Positions 35,954-44,003 of a stretch of 64,000 nucleotides of DNA are shown here, piece after piece; position 1 is the stretch's first letter; every line of letters begins with the position of its first letter. Source of the DNA: Flavimaricola marinus (lineage in GTDB: Bacteria; Pseudomonadota; Alphaproteobacteria; Rhodobacterales; Rhodobacteraceae); assembly GCF_900184895.1 (NCBI RefSeq), contig NZ_FXZK01000004.1, forward strand, positions 248,001-312,000. Direction: 5' to 3'. Position numbers and translations under genes: made by a program. A model generated the notes under the pieces. That model did not search any database and was not told the DNA's origin. It saw only the letters and a program-made list of their open reading frames with translations.

Positions 35954-36598
35954 GTGAGGGTTGTCAGTCCAAAGGGCACGCGCGGCAGTCTGAAGTGGAT
36001 ACAGGAGGCGGTTGAACACGCGCCGCATCTGCTACGACCCGAGGCGCTGCCCGCGATCGAGTGGGTCTCTCCCTTGGCGGAGGACGACTATGCCGAGTAT
36101 CGCGATGCCGCCTTTCTCGACCGCCTTGGTCTGGGGTCGCTCGCCGCGCCGCTCAAGGCGTTCTGGCCGCAGCGCGGGCCGCAGTGGGATGCCTTGGGGG
36201 TGACGCCCGGCGGAGTGGTGCTTGTCGAGGCCAAAGCCCATGTCCGCGAGTTCTTTTCGCCGCCTTCGCAGGCGGGGGACAAGTCGCTTGCGCAGGTGCA
36301 ACGCGCCTTCGATGCGGTCCGGGCCGATCTGGGTCTTGCTGCCTCTGGCGATTGGACCGCGCAGTATTACCAATACGCCAACCGCATCGCGTTTCTATGG
36401 TGGCTTCGAGAGCAAGGCATTGACGCACATCTGCTTTTCGTCAGTTTTTTGAATGACGTGGATATGGGCGGCCCGATCCATGCCGAAACGTGGGAGGCGG
36501 TGTTTGCGGCGGCTGATTACACCTTGGGCCTGCCCAAGAGCCATCGCCTGCGCCGGTTTATCCACCATGTCACCCCCGACGTTGCCGATCTGGCCTGA
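35954..36598 (+). CDS. PD-(D/E)XK-like nuclease-fold protein (hypothetical)
   Basis: A 214-residue protein from a widespread uncharacterised family. Residues 77-94 carry QWDALGV and VVLVEAKAH, so Asp79, Glu92 and Lys94 reproduce the D-(E)xK metal site of PD-(D/E)XK nucleases. The N-terminal KGTRGSLKWIQ and the central YAEYRDAAFLDRLGL are family-conserved. Likely a metal-dependent DNase, but its target is unknown. The GTG start has GAGGGG six bases upstream. Confidence 0.75.
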   Translation: MRVVSPKGTRGSLKWIQEAVEHAPHLLRPEALPAIEWVSPLAEDDYAEYRDAAFLDRLGLGSLAAPLKAFWPQRGPQWDALGVTPGGVVLVEAKAHVREFFSPPSQAGDKSLAQVQRAFDAVRADLGLAASGDWTAQYYQYANRIAFLWWLREQGIDAHLLFVSFLNDVDMGGPIHAETWEAVFAAADYTLGLPKSHRLRRFIHHVTPDVADLA

Positions 36599-36661
36599 GC
36601 CGGGTGCCATTTGCCGTGAAGGCGCTTGACCCCCTTGGGCGATCAGGCAAGAAATTCGACC

Positions 36662-37267
36662 ATGACATCGCCGCATCTTCGCTACTCTGGCCTGCCTGCA
36701 CCCGACCAAGAGGCCGCGTTGATCGCGATTGTGCAGGCCAGCCCCGTATTGATGCGCACCTTCGAGGCCGCCCGCGCCCTTGATCTGCCCGATTGGTGGA
36801 TCGTGTCGGGGGCGATCTACAATCAGGTCTGGAACCATCTGACCGGCCGCCCGGAGATGACCGGGGTGAAGGATATCGACCTGTTCTATTTCGACCCGGA
36901 CACCTCTTATGAGGCCGAGGATGCCGCGATCCGCCGTGCCTCGGCCTGCTTTGCCGAGGTGCCGCCTGTCGAGGTGCGCAATCAGGCCCGCGTGCATCTG
37001 TGGTATGAGCAGCATTTCGGCCAGACCTATGACCCGCTGACCAAGACCACCGACGGCATCGACAATTTCGTCTGCCAGACCCACGCGGTGGGGATGCGCC
37101 TCGGCCCCGACGGCTTTGAGGTCTATGCTCCGTTTGGGCTGGAGGACATCTTTGCCTTTCGCCTGACCCCCAACCCGGTCCGCGATGGGCGCAAGACCCA
37201 TATGGCCAAAGCCGCCCGCCAGAGCGCCGTCTGGCCGGAGCTGGAGATTGTTGCTTGGCCCGATTGA
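36662..37267 (+). CDS. Nucleotidyltransferase family protein (NTP_transf_6)
   Basis: A 201-residue protein of the PF06042-type family. VSGAIYNQVWNHL (residues ~48-60) is the glycine-rich helix, and GVKDIDLFYFD (~68-78) provides the catalytic aspartates Asp71 and Asp73 of the polymerase-beta-like fold. Later motifs RVHLWYEQHFG and TTDGIDNF are typical of the family. It may transfer a nucleotide to an unknown acceptor. It lies on the same strand as the preceding nuclease-fold gene with a 63-base gap. Confidence 0.88.
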   Translation: MTSPHLRYSGLPAPDQEAALIAIVQASPVLMRTFEAARALDLPDWWIVSGAIYNQVWNHLTGRPEMTGVKDIDLFYFDPDTSYEAEDAAIRRASACFAEVPPVEVRNQARVHLWYEQHFGQTYDPLTKTTDGIDNFVCQTHAVGMRLGPDGFEVYAPFGLEDIFAFRLTPNPVRDGRKTHMAKAARQSAVWPELEIVAWPD

Positions 37268-37285
37268 CCCGTGTGAGTGCTTGTT

Positions 37286-37825
37286 ATGCCGTCTTTTGAG
37301 ATCCTGATACTCGTCCTTGGTCTGATCCTTGTAGGGTCGCTGATTGGCTCGCTTCTTGCGTTCGTTCTACGCCTGAGAGACCTTTTTCGGCATGATGCGC
37401 CGTTGCCCTCAAAGCGGGGCGCAAAGCGCGGGCCGCCGATTTTCGTGGACGGATCGAATGTGATGCATTGGGGCGGCGACGGCCCGTCGGAGGTGCCGCT
37501 GCGACTGGTTCTGTCGAAGTTGCAGGAGAACGGGTTTTCCCCTGTCGTCTGGTTTGACGCCAATGTCGGATACAAGCTGCAGAACCGCCACATGGGCCCG
37601 CGCGAACTGGCGCGTATGCTGCCGGTGCGGGCCGAGATGATCCATCTGGCGCCGAGCGGTCAGCCTGCCGATCCGCTGGTCATCGAGGCCGCTTTGGCCG
37701 AGAAGGCCCGCCTTGTTTCCAACGACCGCTTCATGGATTGGCGCGCCCAGTATCCCGGCCTGCGTGCCAAGGGGGTGCTGGTCAAGGGATCGGTCAAGGG
37801 CACCAAGGTGGAGTTGACCCTGTGA
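37286..37825 (+). CDS. Membrane-anchored NYN/Zc3h12a-like ribonuclease
   Basis: A 179-residue protein with one N-terminal membrane helix (residues ~5-29) and a PIN/NYN domain resembling the Zc3h12a (Regnase) RNase family. IFVDGSNVMHW carries Asp55 and Asn58, PVVWFDANVGY a further Asp, and VSNDRFMDW the C-terminal acidic pair. Predicted to cut RNA at the inner membrane face. The stop overlaps the GTG start of the GNAT gene by four bases. Confidence 0.82.
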   Translation: MPSFEILILVLGLILVGSLIGSLLAFVLRLRDLFRHDAPLPSKRGAKRGPPIFVDGSNVMHWGGDGPSEVPLRLVLSKLQENGFSPVVWFDANVGYKLQNRHMGPRELARMLPVRAEMIHLAPSGQPADPLVIEAALAEKARLVSNDRFMDWRAQYPGLRAKGVLVKGSVKGTKVELTL

Positions 37826-38289
37826 CCGCGCTTCGTCGCCTGTGCCCCGATGATCCGGCGTTGGCCGAGGTTCTTGCCCTGATCCGCGCCGAATATGCCT
37901 TTATGGACGGGGTGGTTGACCCGCCCTCCACGATGCATGACCTGACCTTGGAGGGTCTGGCCGAGACGGCGGGCAAGGCCGAGATTTGGGTGGCGGGCGT
38001 GCCGGTGATGGCTTGCGCGATACTGACCCCAAAGCCGCCGGTTTTGTATCTGGGCAAACTGGCTGTCGCCGCGTCCGAGCGCAGACGCGGATGGGCGCGC
38101 CGGTTGGTCGATCTGGCCTGCGACCGGGCCGGGGCGCTTGGGTTTGAGGCGGTGGAGTTGGGCACACGAGTCGAGCTGACCGCCAATCAGGCCGCCTTTG
38201 AGGCGATGGGATTCACCGAGGTGGCCCGCGAGGCGCATCCCGGCTTTGATCGTCCGACCGCGATCGTTTATCAGAGGCGTATCGCCTAA
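37822..38289 (+). CDS. GNAT family N-acetyltransferase
   Basis: A 155-residue acetyltransferase. The acetyl-CoA site is seen in LGKLAVAASERRRGWARRLVDLA (split by the Arg-rich loop, residues ~78-100), followed by ELGTRVELTANQAAFEAMGF. The substrate may be a small molecule or protein N-terminus. The start is GTG 37822, coupled to the RNase stop; the in-frame extension upstream belongs to the previous gene's other frame and is rejected. Confidence 0.87.
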   Translation: MTALRRLCPDDPALAEVLALIRAEYAFMDGVVDPPSTMHDLTLEGLAETAGKAEIWVAGVPVMACAILTPKPPVLYLGKLAVAASERRRGWARRLVDLACDRAGALGFEAVELGTRVELTANQAAFEAMGFTEVAREAHPGFDRPTAIVYQRRIA

Positions 38290-38306
38290 CCCAAAGGATG
38301 CCCGAG

Positions 38307-38915
38307 ATGACCGACGACACAGAGCGCCACGCCGTCAAGATGGCCAAGAAGAAGGCCGCCCGCGACAAGATCATGGCGACCAAGACCGACAAGCGCGGTC
38401 TGATCATCGTCCATACCGGCAAGGGCAAGGGCAAATCCTCGGCCGCCTTCGGCATGATTTTCCGCTGCATCGCCCACGACATGAAATGCGCCGTGGTCCA
38501 GTTCATCAAGGGCGGCATGAGCACCGGCGAGCGCGATCTGATCTTGAGCAAATTCAGCGACATCTGCGAGTTTCACACCATGGGCGAGGGCTTTACTTGG
38601 GAGACGCAGGACAAGACCCGCGACACCGAGATGGCCCAAGCCGCATGGGCCAAGGCCAAGGAATTGATCCGCGACCCGTCCAACACGATGGTGCTTCTCG
38701 ACGAGATCAACATCGCGATCCGCTATGATTACGTGAGCATCGACGAGGTCGTCTCTTTCCTCGCGGAGGAAAAGCCGGAGATGACCCATGTCGTCCTGAC
38801 CGGCCGCAACGCCCATGACGATCTGATCGAACTGGCGGATCTCGTGACCGAGATGGAATTGGTGAAACACCCGTTCCGCTCTGGTATCAAGGCGCAGATC
38901 GGAGTCGAGTTCTGA
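38307..38915 (+). CDS. cobO: Cob(I)yrinic acid a,c-diamide adenosyltransferase
   Basis: A 202-residue enzyme that adds the adenosyl group to cob(I)yrinic acid a,c-diamide or cobinamide in B12 synthesis or salvage. The unusual P-loop TGKGKGKSS at residues 37-45 and LLDEINIAI, VVLTGRNAH and HPFRSGIKAQIGVEF are CobO/BtuR hallmarks. Start 38307 has AAAGGA eight bases upstream; ATG 38298 is in frame but overlaps that site. Other cob genes are outside this window. The next gene encodes a B12-binding protein. Confidence 0.95.
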   Translation: MTDDTERHAVKMAKKKAARDKIMATKTDKRGLIIVHTGKGKGKSSAAFGMIFRCIAHDMKCAVVQFIKGGMSTGERDLILSKFSDICEFHTMGEGFTWETQDKTRDTEMAQAAWAKAKELIRDPSNTMVLLDEINIAIRYDYVSIDEVVSFLAEEKPEMTHVVLTGRNAHDDLIELADLVTEMELVKHPFRSGIKAQIGVEF

Positions 38916-39047
38916 CGCGCCGATGCCGGGGCCGCGACAAGGATAAAGTGACGGACCGGCGTCTTTGACACTGGACGGATGTAACGAGCGACCTAGGTAG
39001 CAGACCAGCCAAAATTTGCCAGTCGACCAATGGGAGGGGAGCCTGTT

Positions 39048-39917
39048 GTGACGGATCGTGCGAAGCCCAGTGGAGGCACGCTTGACGGTGCCTCTGACGG
39101 AGATCCAAAGGAAATTCTGCCGTATCAGGCAGTCAGGTCGCTTGCCGACGAAGTGGTCGTCCGCCTCGCGGCCCGGTTTCGCCCCGAACAAAGCACCGTC
39201 AAGTCCCGCAGCGAGCTGGATGTGCAGAGGTTCACCAGCACCCTTCTGGACGGCACCTTGGAAGAGTGCATCGACATTCTGACACTGGAGCTGAAGAGCG
39301 GCGTGCCGATCGAAGCGATCTATCTGCACACTCTGGCCGGCTCGGCCCGGCTGATGGGCCAGATGTGGGAGGACGACACCCTGTCCTTTCTGGACATGAC
39401 CGTCGCCACCGGGCGGATTTATTCCGCGATGCGCGCCCTGCGCCTGCAATCGCCCGCCCTTCGCCGCGAACCGCTTCCCGATCAGCATGCGCTCTTGATC
39501 GCCGTCCCCGGAGAGACCCACACGTTGGGCGTCACGATGGCCGCCGATATCCTGCGCAGCAAGAGCTGGCAGATCACCCTGCGCACAGGGCTGGAGCATG
39601 ACGACCTGATCGACAGCCTCGCCGACGAGCAACATGCGATCATCGGCGTTTCGGCCGCTCAGGCCAGATCGCTGGGTGCCTTGACCCGATTGATCGTGGC
39701 GCTGCGCATCACACAGCCCTTTGCCAAGATTTTCGTGGCCGGCAAGGTCGTGGCGGAGGTGGATTTCCTGCAAGACCTGCTTGCCGTCGACGGGGTGCTT
39801 CCCCCCGAGCAGGAGCCGCTGGAGCTTCTCGACGAATTGCGTGCGATCATCCGGCTGGAGACGATGCAGGCCGAGGATGCCGCCCGCCGAGGCGAGGGCG
39901 AGGGTGAGGGCGTCTAG
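39048..39917 (+). CDS. B12-binding regulator, AerR/PpaA-like
   Basis: A 289-residue protein. Residues ~65-140 form the helical cap, with MGQMWEDDTLSFLDMTVATGR, and residues ~145-235 form the Rossmann-type cobalamin domain. Instead of the usual DxHxxG it has GETHTLG, so His158 could be the lower cobalt ligand. This arrangement is like AerR/PpaA, B12-dependent light-sensing anti-repressors of photosynthesis genes, and like MerR-fused CarH. There is no DNA-binding domain. The GTG start has GGGAGGGGA upstream. Its placement after cobO supports a B12 link. Confidence 0.8.
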   Translation: MTDRAKPSGGTLDGASDGDPKEILPYQAVRSLADEVVVRLAARFRPEQSTVKSRSELDVQRFTSTLLDGTLEECIDILTLELKSGVPIEAIYLHTLAGSARLMGQMWEDDTLSFLDMTVATGRIYSAMRALRLQSPALRREPLPDQHALLIAVPGETHTLGVTMAADILRSKSWQITLRTGLEHDDLIDSLADEQHAIIGVSAAQARSLGALTRLIVALRITQPFAKIFVAGKVVAEVDFLQDLLAVDGVLPPEQEPLELLDELRAIIRLETMQAEDAARRGEGEGEGV

Positions 39918-41584
39918 CCCTGCGCCGCCTCGCCTGCCGCCCGCGCCGCCGAAAGGGTCATTCCGGTCGCGAGCGCCTCGCCGTCGACCTTGAGTTCGAT
40001 CACCGCCAGCGTGCCGGACGCCTGCGCCCGCCCGAAGGCCGCCGCGAAATCCGCCGTCGCCTCGACCACCTCGCCATGCCCGCCGTAGGCGCGCGCAAGC
40101 GCGGCAAAGTCGGGGTTGGCCAGCGCCGTCCCCGACACCCGTCCGGGGTAGTGTTTCTCCTGATGCATCCGGATGGTGCCGTAGCGCCCGTTGTTCACCA
40201 CCACCACGATCGGTGTGGCCCCGTGCTGCACCGCCGTCGACATCTCGTTCAGCGTCATCTGAAAGCAGCCGTCGCCGGCGAGGCAGACCACTGTTTTGCC
40301 CGGATATTCCAGCGAGGCCGAGACCGCCGCCGGGAATCCGTATCCCATCGACCCGGAGGTCGGCGCCAGTTGCGTGCCGTGCTGCTTGTAGCAGAAATAC
40401 CGGTGCAGCCATGCGGCGTAGTTTCCCGCTCCGTTGGTCAGGATCGCGTCGTCGGGCAGGTTTTCCGAGAGCCAGTGGATGATCTGTTCCTGCTTGACCG
40501 CGCCGGGACTTTCCTGCGGGGTCGCCCAGGCCTCGTAATCGGCCCGCGCCTCGGCGGCCTGCCCGGTGAACTCCTGCCACGGGTCGTCGTTTCGGATGCT
40601 CTCCCACAGGCCCCGGATCGCCTGCGGCCCGGTGGCCACGATCCCGGTATCGGCCCCAAAGACCCGTCCGATCTCGCCCACATCGGCATGGCAATGCAGG
40701 ATCGTCTTGGTGTGCCGCACCGGATCGACGAGGGTGTAGCCCTGCGTTTCGATATCTCCGAACCTCGTGCCGATCAGCAACAGACAATCCGCCGCGCGGA
40801 CCCGTGCCGCCAGACGCGGGTTGATCCCGACGTTCAGATCGCCTGCATAGTGCGAATGCCGGTTGTCGATGTAGTCCTGCCGCCGGAAGGCCGTGGCCAC
40901 CGGAATCCCCGTTGTCTCGGAAAACCGGGCGAGTGTGCTGGCGCTGTCGGCGTCCCAGTGCGGCCCGCCCACGACGATCAGGGGATCGCTGGCGCTGTGC
41001 AGCCGGTCGATGATCGCCGCAAAGCCCAGCCTGTCGGGCTGCTGGATTGGCAGGATGCCGCCCGCGAAATCCGGCACGTCGGCCTGATCGCTGAGCATGT
41101 TCTCGGGCAGGGCGAGCACCACCGGCCCCGGCCTGCCGCCGAGCGCGACCCGCCACGCCCGGGCGATGTATTCGGGCAGCCTGTCGGTGTGATCGACCTG
41201 CGCCACCCACTTGGCCAGCCCGCCGAACATTGCCCGGTAGTCGACTTCCTGAAAGGTTTCGCGGTCGGTCTGCCGGTTGTCGATCTGCCCCACGAAGAGC
41301 ACCATCGGCGTGCTGTCCTGCATTGCCACATGGATCCCCGCGGCGGCGTTGCAGGCCCCGGGCCCGCGGGTGACGAAGCAGACGCCGGGCTGTCCGGTCA
41401 TCTTGCCATAGGCTTCGGCCATCATCGCAGCCCCGCCTTCCTGACGGCAGACCACATTGGCGATCCCGCTGTCGTAGAGCCCGTCGAGCGCCGCCAGAAA
41501 GCTCTCCCCCGGCACCGAGAACACTCGTCGCACCCCCAAGAGAGCCAGTTGATCCGCGAGGATTTTGCCGCCGTGCCGTGCCAT
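39914..41584 (-). CDS. Thiamine-pyrophosphate enzyme, acetolactate synthase-like
   Basis: A 556-residue TPP enzyme with the three-domain layout of the acetohydroxyacid synthase/benzoylformate decarboxylase group. The catalytic Glu is in VCRQEGGAAMMAEAYG (residues ~45-60), and the TPP motif runs from AGDGCFQMTLNEM to VVVNNGRYGTI. The lack of a linked small regulatory subunit argues against IlvB, and the exact reaction is open. Met 41584 (MARHGGKILADQL) is preferred because GAGG lies 7 bases before it; Met 41596 overlaps the VOC stop as ATGA and is the alternative. Confidence 0.88.
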   Translation of the reverse strand: MARHGGKILADQLALLGVRRVFSVPGESFLAALDGLYDSGIANVVCRQEGGAAMMAEAYGKMTGQPGVCFVTRGPGACNAAAGIHVAMQDSTPMVLFVGQIDNRQTDRETFQEVDYRAMFGGLAKWVAQVDHTDRLPEYIARAWRVALGGRPGPVVLALPENMLSDQADVPDFAGGILPIQQPDRLGFAAIIDRLHSASDPLIVVGGPHWDADSASTLARFSETTGIPVATAFRRQDYIDNRHSHYAGDLNVGINPRLAARVRAADCLLLIGTRFGDIETQGYTLVDPVRHTKTILHCHADVGEIGRVFGADTGIVATGPQAIRGLWESIRNDDPWQEFTGQAAEARADYEAWATPQESPGAVKQEQIIHWLSENLPDDAILTNGAGNYAAWLHRYFCYKQHGTQLAPTSGSMGYGFPAAVSASLEYPGKTVVCLAGDGCFQMTLNEMSTAVQHGATPIVVVVNNGRYGTIRMHQEKHYPGRVSGTALANPDFAALARAYGGHGEVVEATADFAAAFGRAQASGTLAVIELKVDGEALATGMTLSAARAAGEAAQG

Positions 41585-41592
41585 GTGATGCC

Positions 41593-42030
41593 TCATTTGT
41601 AGGTCGCTGCACCTTGATCCAGAGCCGGATCGAGGGCAAGCGGCTGACTGATCTCGATCAGGTTGCCGTCGAGGTCGCGCAGATAAAGCGACAGGATCGG
41701 CCCCGTCGCCCCGGTGCGTCGGATCGGACCGTCCTCCACTGCCACGCCCTGCGCGGCCAGATGCGCCTGCCAGTCGGTCAGCGCGGTGTCGGTCAGAAAG
41801 CACAGATCGGCTGAGCCGGCCGTGGGCCGGGTGGCGTGGGGCCGGAATTCGGCCCCGGCCTGATGCAGGTTGATCTTCTGCGCGCCAAAGCTCAGCGCCT
41901 CCCGCGTGGTGCCGTCGGTGCCGGTAAAGCTCTGTCGGCTCATCCCCAGCACCCGGGTATAAAATTCCGCGGTGCCGGCAAGGTCGGCCACGGTCAGCAC
42001 GAGATGGTCGAGCGATCTGATCTGGGGCAT
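41593..42030 (-). CDS. VOC family protein (glyoxalase/dioxygenase fold)
   Basis: A 145-residue protein starting SLDHLVLTVADLAGTAEFYTRVLGM, the standard opening of vicinal-oxygen-chelate proteins. Metal-binding candidates are His9 in LDHLVL, Glu near AEF and Glu in NLIEISQPL at the C-terminus. It resembles a fosfomycin-resistance/virulence-type VOC subgroup. The substrate is unknown. It directly precedes the TPP enzyme gene and the two may act on the same compound. Confidence 0.88.
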   Translation of the reverse strand: MPQIRSLDHLVLTVADLAGTAEFYTRVLGMSRQSFTGTDGTTREALSFGAQKINLHQAGAEFRPHATRPTAGSADLCFLTDTALTDWQAHLAAQGVAVEDGPIRRTGATGPILSLYLRDLDGNLIEISQPLALDPALDQGAATYK

Positions 42031-42068
42031 TGGCGGAGGCTCCGGCTTGCGGCTAGGATGGACCAGAT

Positions 42069-42863
42069 ATGACAGAGCACAGACCGACCAGCCAGACCCT
42101 CTCCGACACGCTCGATCCGGCGCGGGCGACGGCCCTCATGGCGACGCTGGGGCAGGGCGGCACATTGGGCCACGGGGATCCGCTGCCGCCCTTCTTCCAC
42201 CAGATCTATTTCTGGGAGCCGCATCCGCCCACCGACCTGGGCCGGGACGGACACCCAAAGACGGGCGGTTTCCTGCCCGATCTGGGGCTTCCCAGACGAA
42301 TGTGGGCGGCCGGTCGGCTGCAATGGCACAGACCGCTCCTCGCAGGCATCCGCGCCCAAAAGGAGAGCCGGATCGAAGCCGTCACCCGCAAGGACGGCCG
42401 CGCCGGGCCGCTGGCCTTCGTCCGGGTCCGGCACGACATCCGGCAACGGTCGGCGCTGGCGCTGACCGAATGGCAGGAGCTAGTCTACCTCGGCGATGAC
42501 GCCGCCCGGCCCAGCCCACCACAGGCACGCACCGACGAGGACAGCCGCCAGTCCGTGCGCTTCGACAGCACCGCCCTGTTTCGCTACTCCGCGCTCACCT
42601 TCAACGGACACCGGATCCACTACGACGAAGCCTATGCCCGCGACGTCGAAGGCTATGACGGCCTCGTCGTCCACGGCCCGCTGCTCGCCCAAAACCTGAT
42701 GCTGCTGGCTGCAGCGAAACTGGGCGGGCTCACCGAATTCAGCTACCGGGCCACGGCACCGCTGATGCACCACCAAGAGGCGGAGCTGTGCTGGAAATCC
42801 CCCGGCAGCCTCTGGGTGCGGGGCCCCGACGGCCGGCAATGTATGCAAGCCGAGGCCGGCTAA
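42069..42863 (+). CDS. MaoC-like / HTD2-type hydratase
   Basis: A 264-residue protein of the hot-dog MaoC group with an N-terminal FAS1-dehydratase-like half and a C-terminal half containing SALTFNGHRIHYDEAYA and GLVVHGPLLAQNLM. These resemble mesaconyl-C4-CoA hydratase and mitochondrial HTD2 dehydratase. Probable reaction: hydration or dehydration of an acyl-CoA. No linked CoA-transferase or lyase gene is present, so the pathway is unclear. It is divergent from the VOC gene. Confidence 0.82.
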   Translation: MTEHRPTSQTLSDTLDPARATALMATLGQGGTLGHGDPLPPFFHQIYFWEPHPPTDLGRDGHPKTGGFLPDLGLPRRMWAAGRLQWHRPLLAGIRAQKESRIEAVTRKDGRAGPLAFVRVRHDIRQRSALALTEWQELVYLGDDAARPSPPQARTDEDSRQSVRFDSTALFRYSALTFNGHRIHYDEAYARDVEGYDGLVVHGPLLAQNLMLLAAAKLGGLTEFSYRATAPLMHHQEAELCWKSPGSLWVRGPDGRQCMQAEAG

Positions 42864-42878
42864 GGCACTGGCCCCTGA

Positions 42879-42900
42879 CTTCTTTGGGTCTCAAATATCC
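42879..42900 (+). repeat. Recurrent 22-bp intergenic element, copy 5
   Basis: CTTCTTTGGGTCTCAA then ATATCC, 15 bases past the MaoC-like gene stop in a convergent gap. It matches copy 3 except at two positions. Confidence 0.75.
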
Positions 42901-42929
42901 AAATCCGACGCCGCACACAGGCTCAGGCT

Positions 42930-43955
42930 TCAGGCGCGGAAATCCTCCGGTATCCGGTCGCGGCCCTCCAGCACCAGATCGGCCATCACTTCGGCGATCA
43001 GCGGCGCCATGCCAAAGCCGATCTTGAACCCGCCATTGGCGATGAACGCCCCCGGGCGGCCGGGATGCAGCCCCATGATCGGGGCGCGGGTGGCGCTTCG
43101 CGGGCGCAGACCGGCCCAGCGTTCGATCACCGCCGCCTCGGCCAAGGCGGGCAGCACCGCGCAGGCCTTCCCGATCAGCGCCTCCAGCAGCGCATCGGTG
43201 GCGCTTGCGTCTGTCCAGTCGCGCTCCGAGGTCGAGCCGACGGCCACGGTCCCGTCGGCATGGGGGATGATGTGCATACCGTCCACGAACAGTTGCGGCC
43301 GATCCGGCGCCGAGAGCGCGAACAGGGCCGCCTGACCCTTTTGCGCCGCGCCGTCGACGCCCAGATAGGTCAGGTCGTGATGCCCGGTGGCCCAGACGAC
43401 CTTGCCCTCCTCGGCCCCTTCGGCGGCGATCTCACCACCGCGGGCGGCAATCGCGCGGGCCAGCGCTGCAAGCGCTTGCCGCGGATGGATCCGGGCCGAG
43501 AGCGTATCATGGATCAGCCAGCCCGAGGCGCTGGGCGGGGCCCAGGCCGACAGTCCGTCGGCGGCGACCACCTGCCAGACAGCCTTGCCCTGCCACAGGT
43601 CCGCCGCCTGCCGACCCCGGTCGTGTGCCAGCGCGAGGGCCTTGTCGTGGGCGATGGGCTGCAACCGGCCGGTCCGGCCATAGCCGGGATCGGCACCGCC
43701 GACAGAGGCGACGTCGGCCCACCAGTCCGGGGCCATCAACAGGCTCTCCAGTTGAAAGGCCTTCTTCGGGTTCCAGTTCTCGGGGGTATGCGGGCTAAGC
43801 GCCCCGACGATGCCGCCGCTGGCCCCGGCACCGATCCCGTGCGGATCGACGACCCGGACCCGCGCCCCGCGCCGGGCGCAGGCCCAGGCGATGGACAGGC
43901 CGAAAATCCCCGCCCCCCGGATCGTCACGTCGATGCTCTGTCTGCCCGTTGTCAT
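42930..43955 (-). CDS. FAD-dependent oxidoreductase, MnmC C-domain-like
   Basis: A 341-residue DAO-type flavoprotein. The dinucleotide motif is Gly14-x-Gly16-x-x-Gly19 in RGAGIFGLSIAW, and the C-terminal FAD loop reads GLRPRSATRAPIMG ... ANGGFKIGFG. This is the fold of the E. coli MnmC C-terminal oxidase, which removes carboxymethyl from cmnm5(s2)U34 in tRNA. The gene for the matching methyltransferase, mnmD, starts 48 bases away in the opposite direction. A glycine-oxidase role is the alternative, but the linkage favours tRNA modification. Confidence 0.85.
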   Translation of the reverse strand: MTTGRQSIDVTIRGAGIFGLSIAWACARRGARVRVVDPHGIGAGASGGIVGALSPHTPENWNPKKAFQLESLLMAPDWWADVASVGGADPGYGRTGRLQPIAHDKALALAHDRGRQAADLWQGKAVWQVVAADGLSAWAPPSASGWLIHDTLSARIHPRQALAALARAIAARGGEIAAEGAEEGKVVWATGHHDLTYLGVDGAAQKGQAALFALSAPDRPQLFVDGMHIIPHADGTVAVGSTSERDWTDASATDALLEALIGKACAVLPALAEAAVIERWAGLRPRSATRAPIMGLHPGRPGAFIANGGFKIGFGMAPLIAEVMADLVLEGRDRIPEDFRA

Positions 43956-44003
43956 TCCCGGCCCTTCCGCTCATTGTTGCGGCGCAACTTAGAGGCAGGA
44001 CCG

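Noticed and set aside
38965-38970. TTGACA before the B12-regulator gene as a promoter, and a PpsR/CrtJ site there
   Set aside because: No -10 at the right distance and no TGT-N12-ACA pattern.
38286-41639. 1117-codon minus-strand frame over cobO, the B12 regulator and the TPP enzyme
   Set aside because: Crosses three solid genes in other frames; composition is low-complexity Gly/Arg/Ala.
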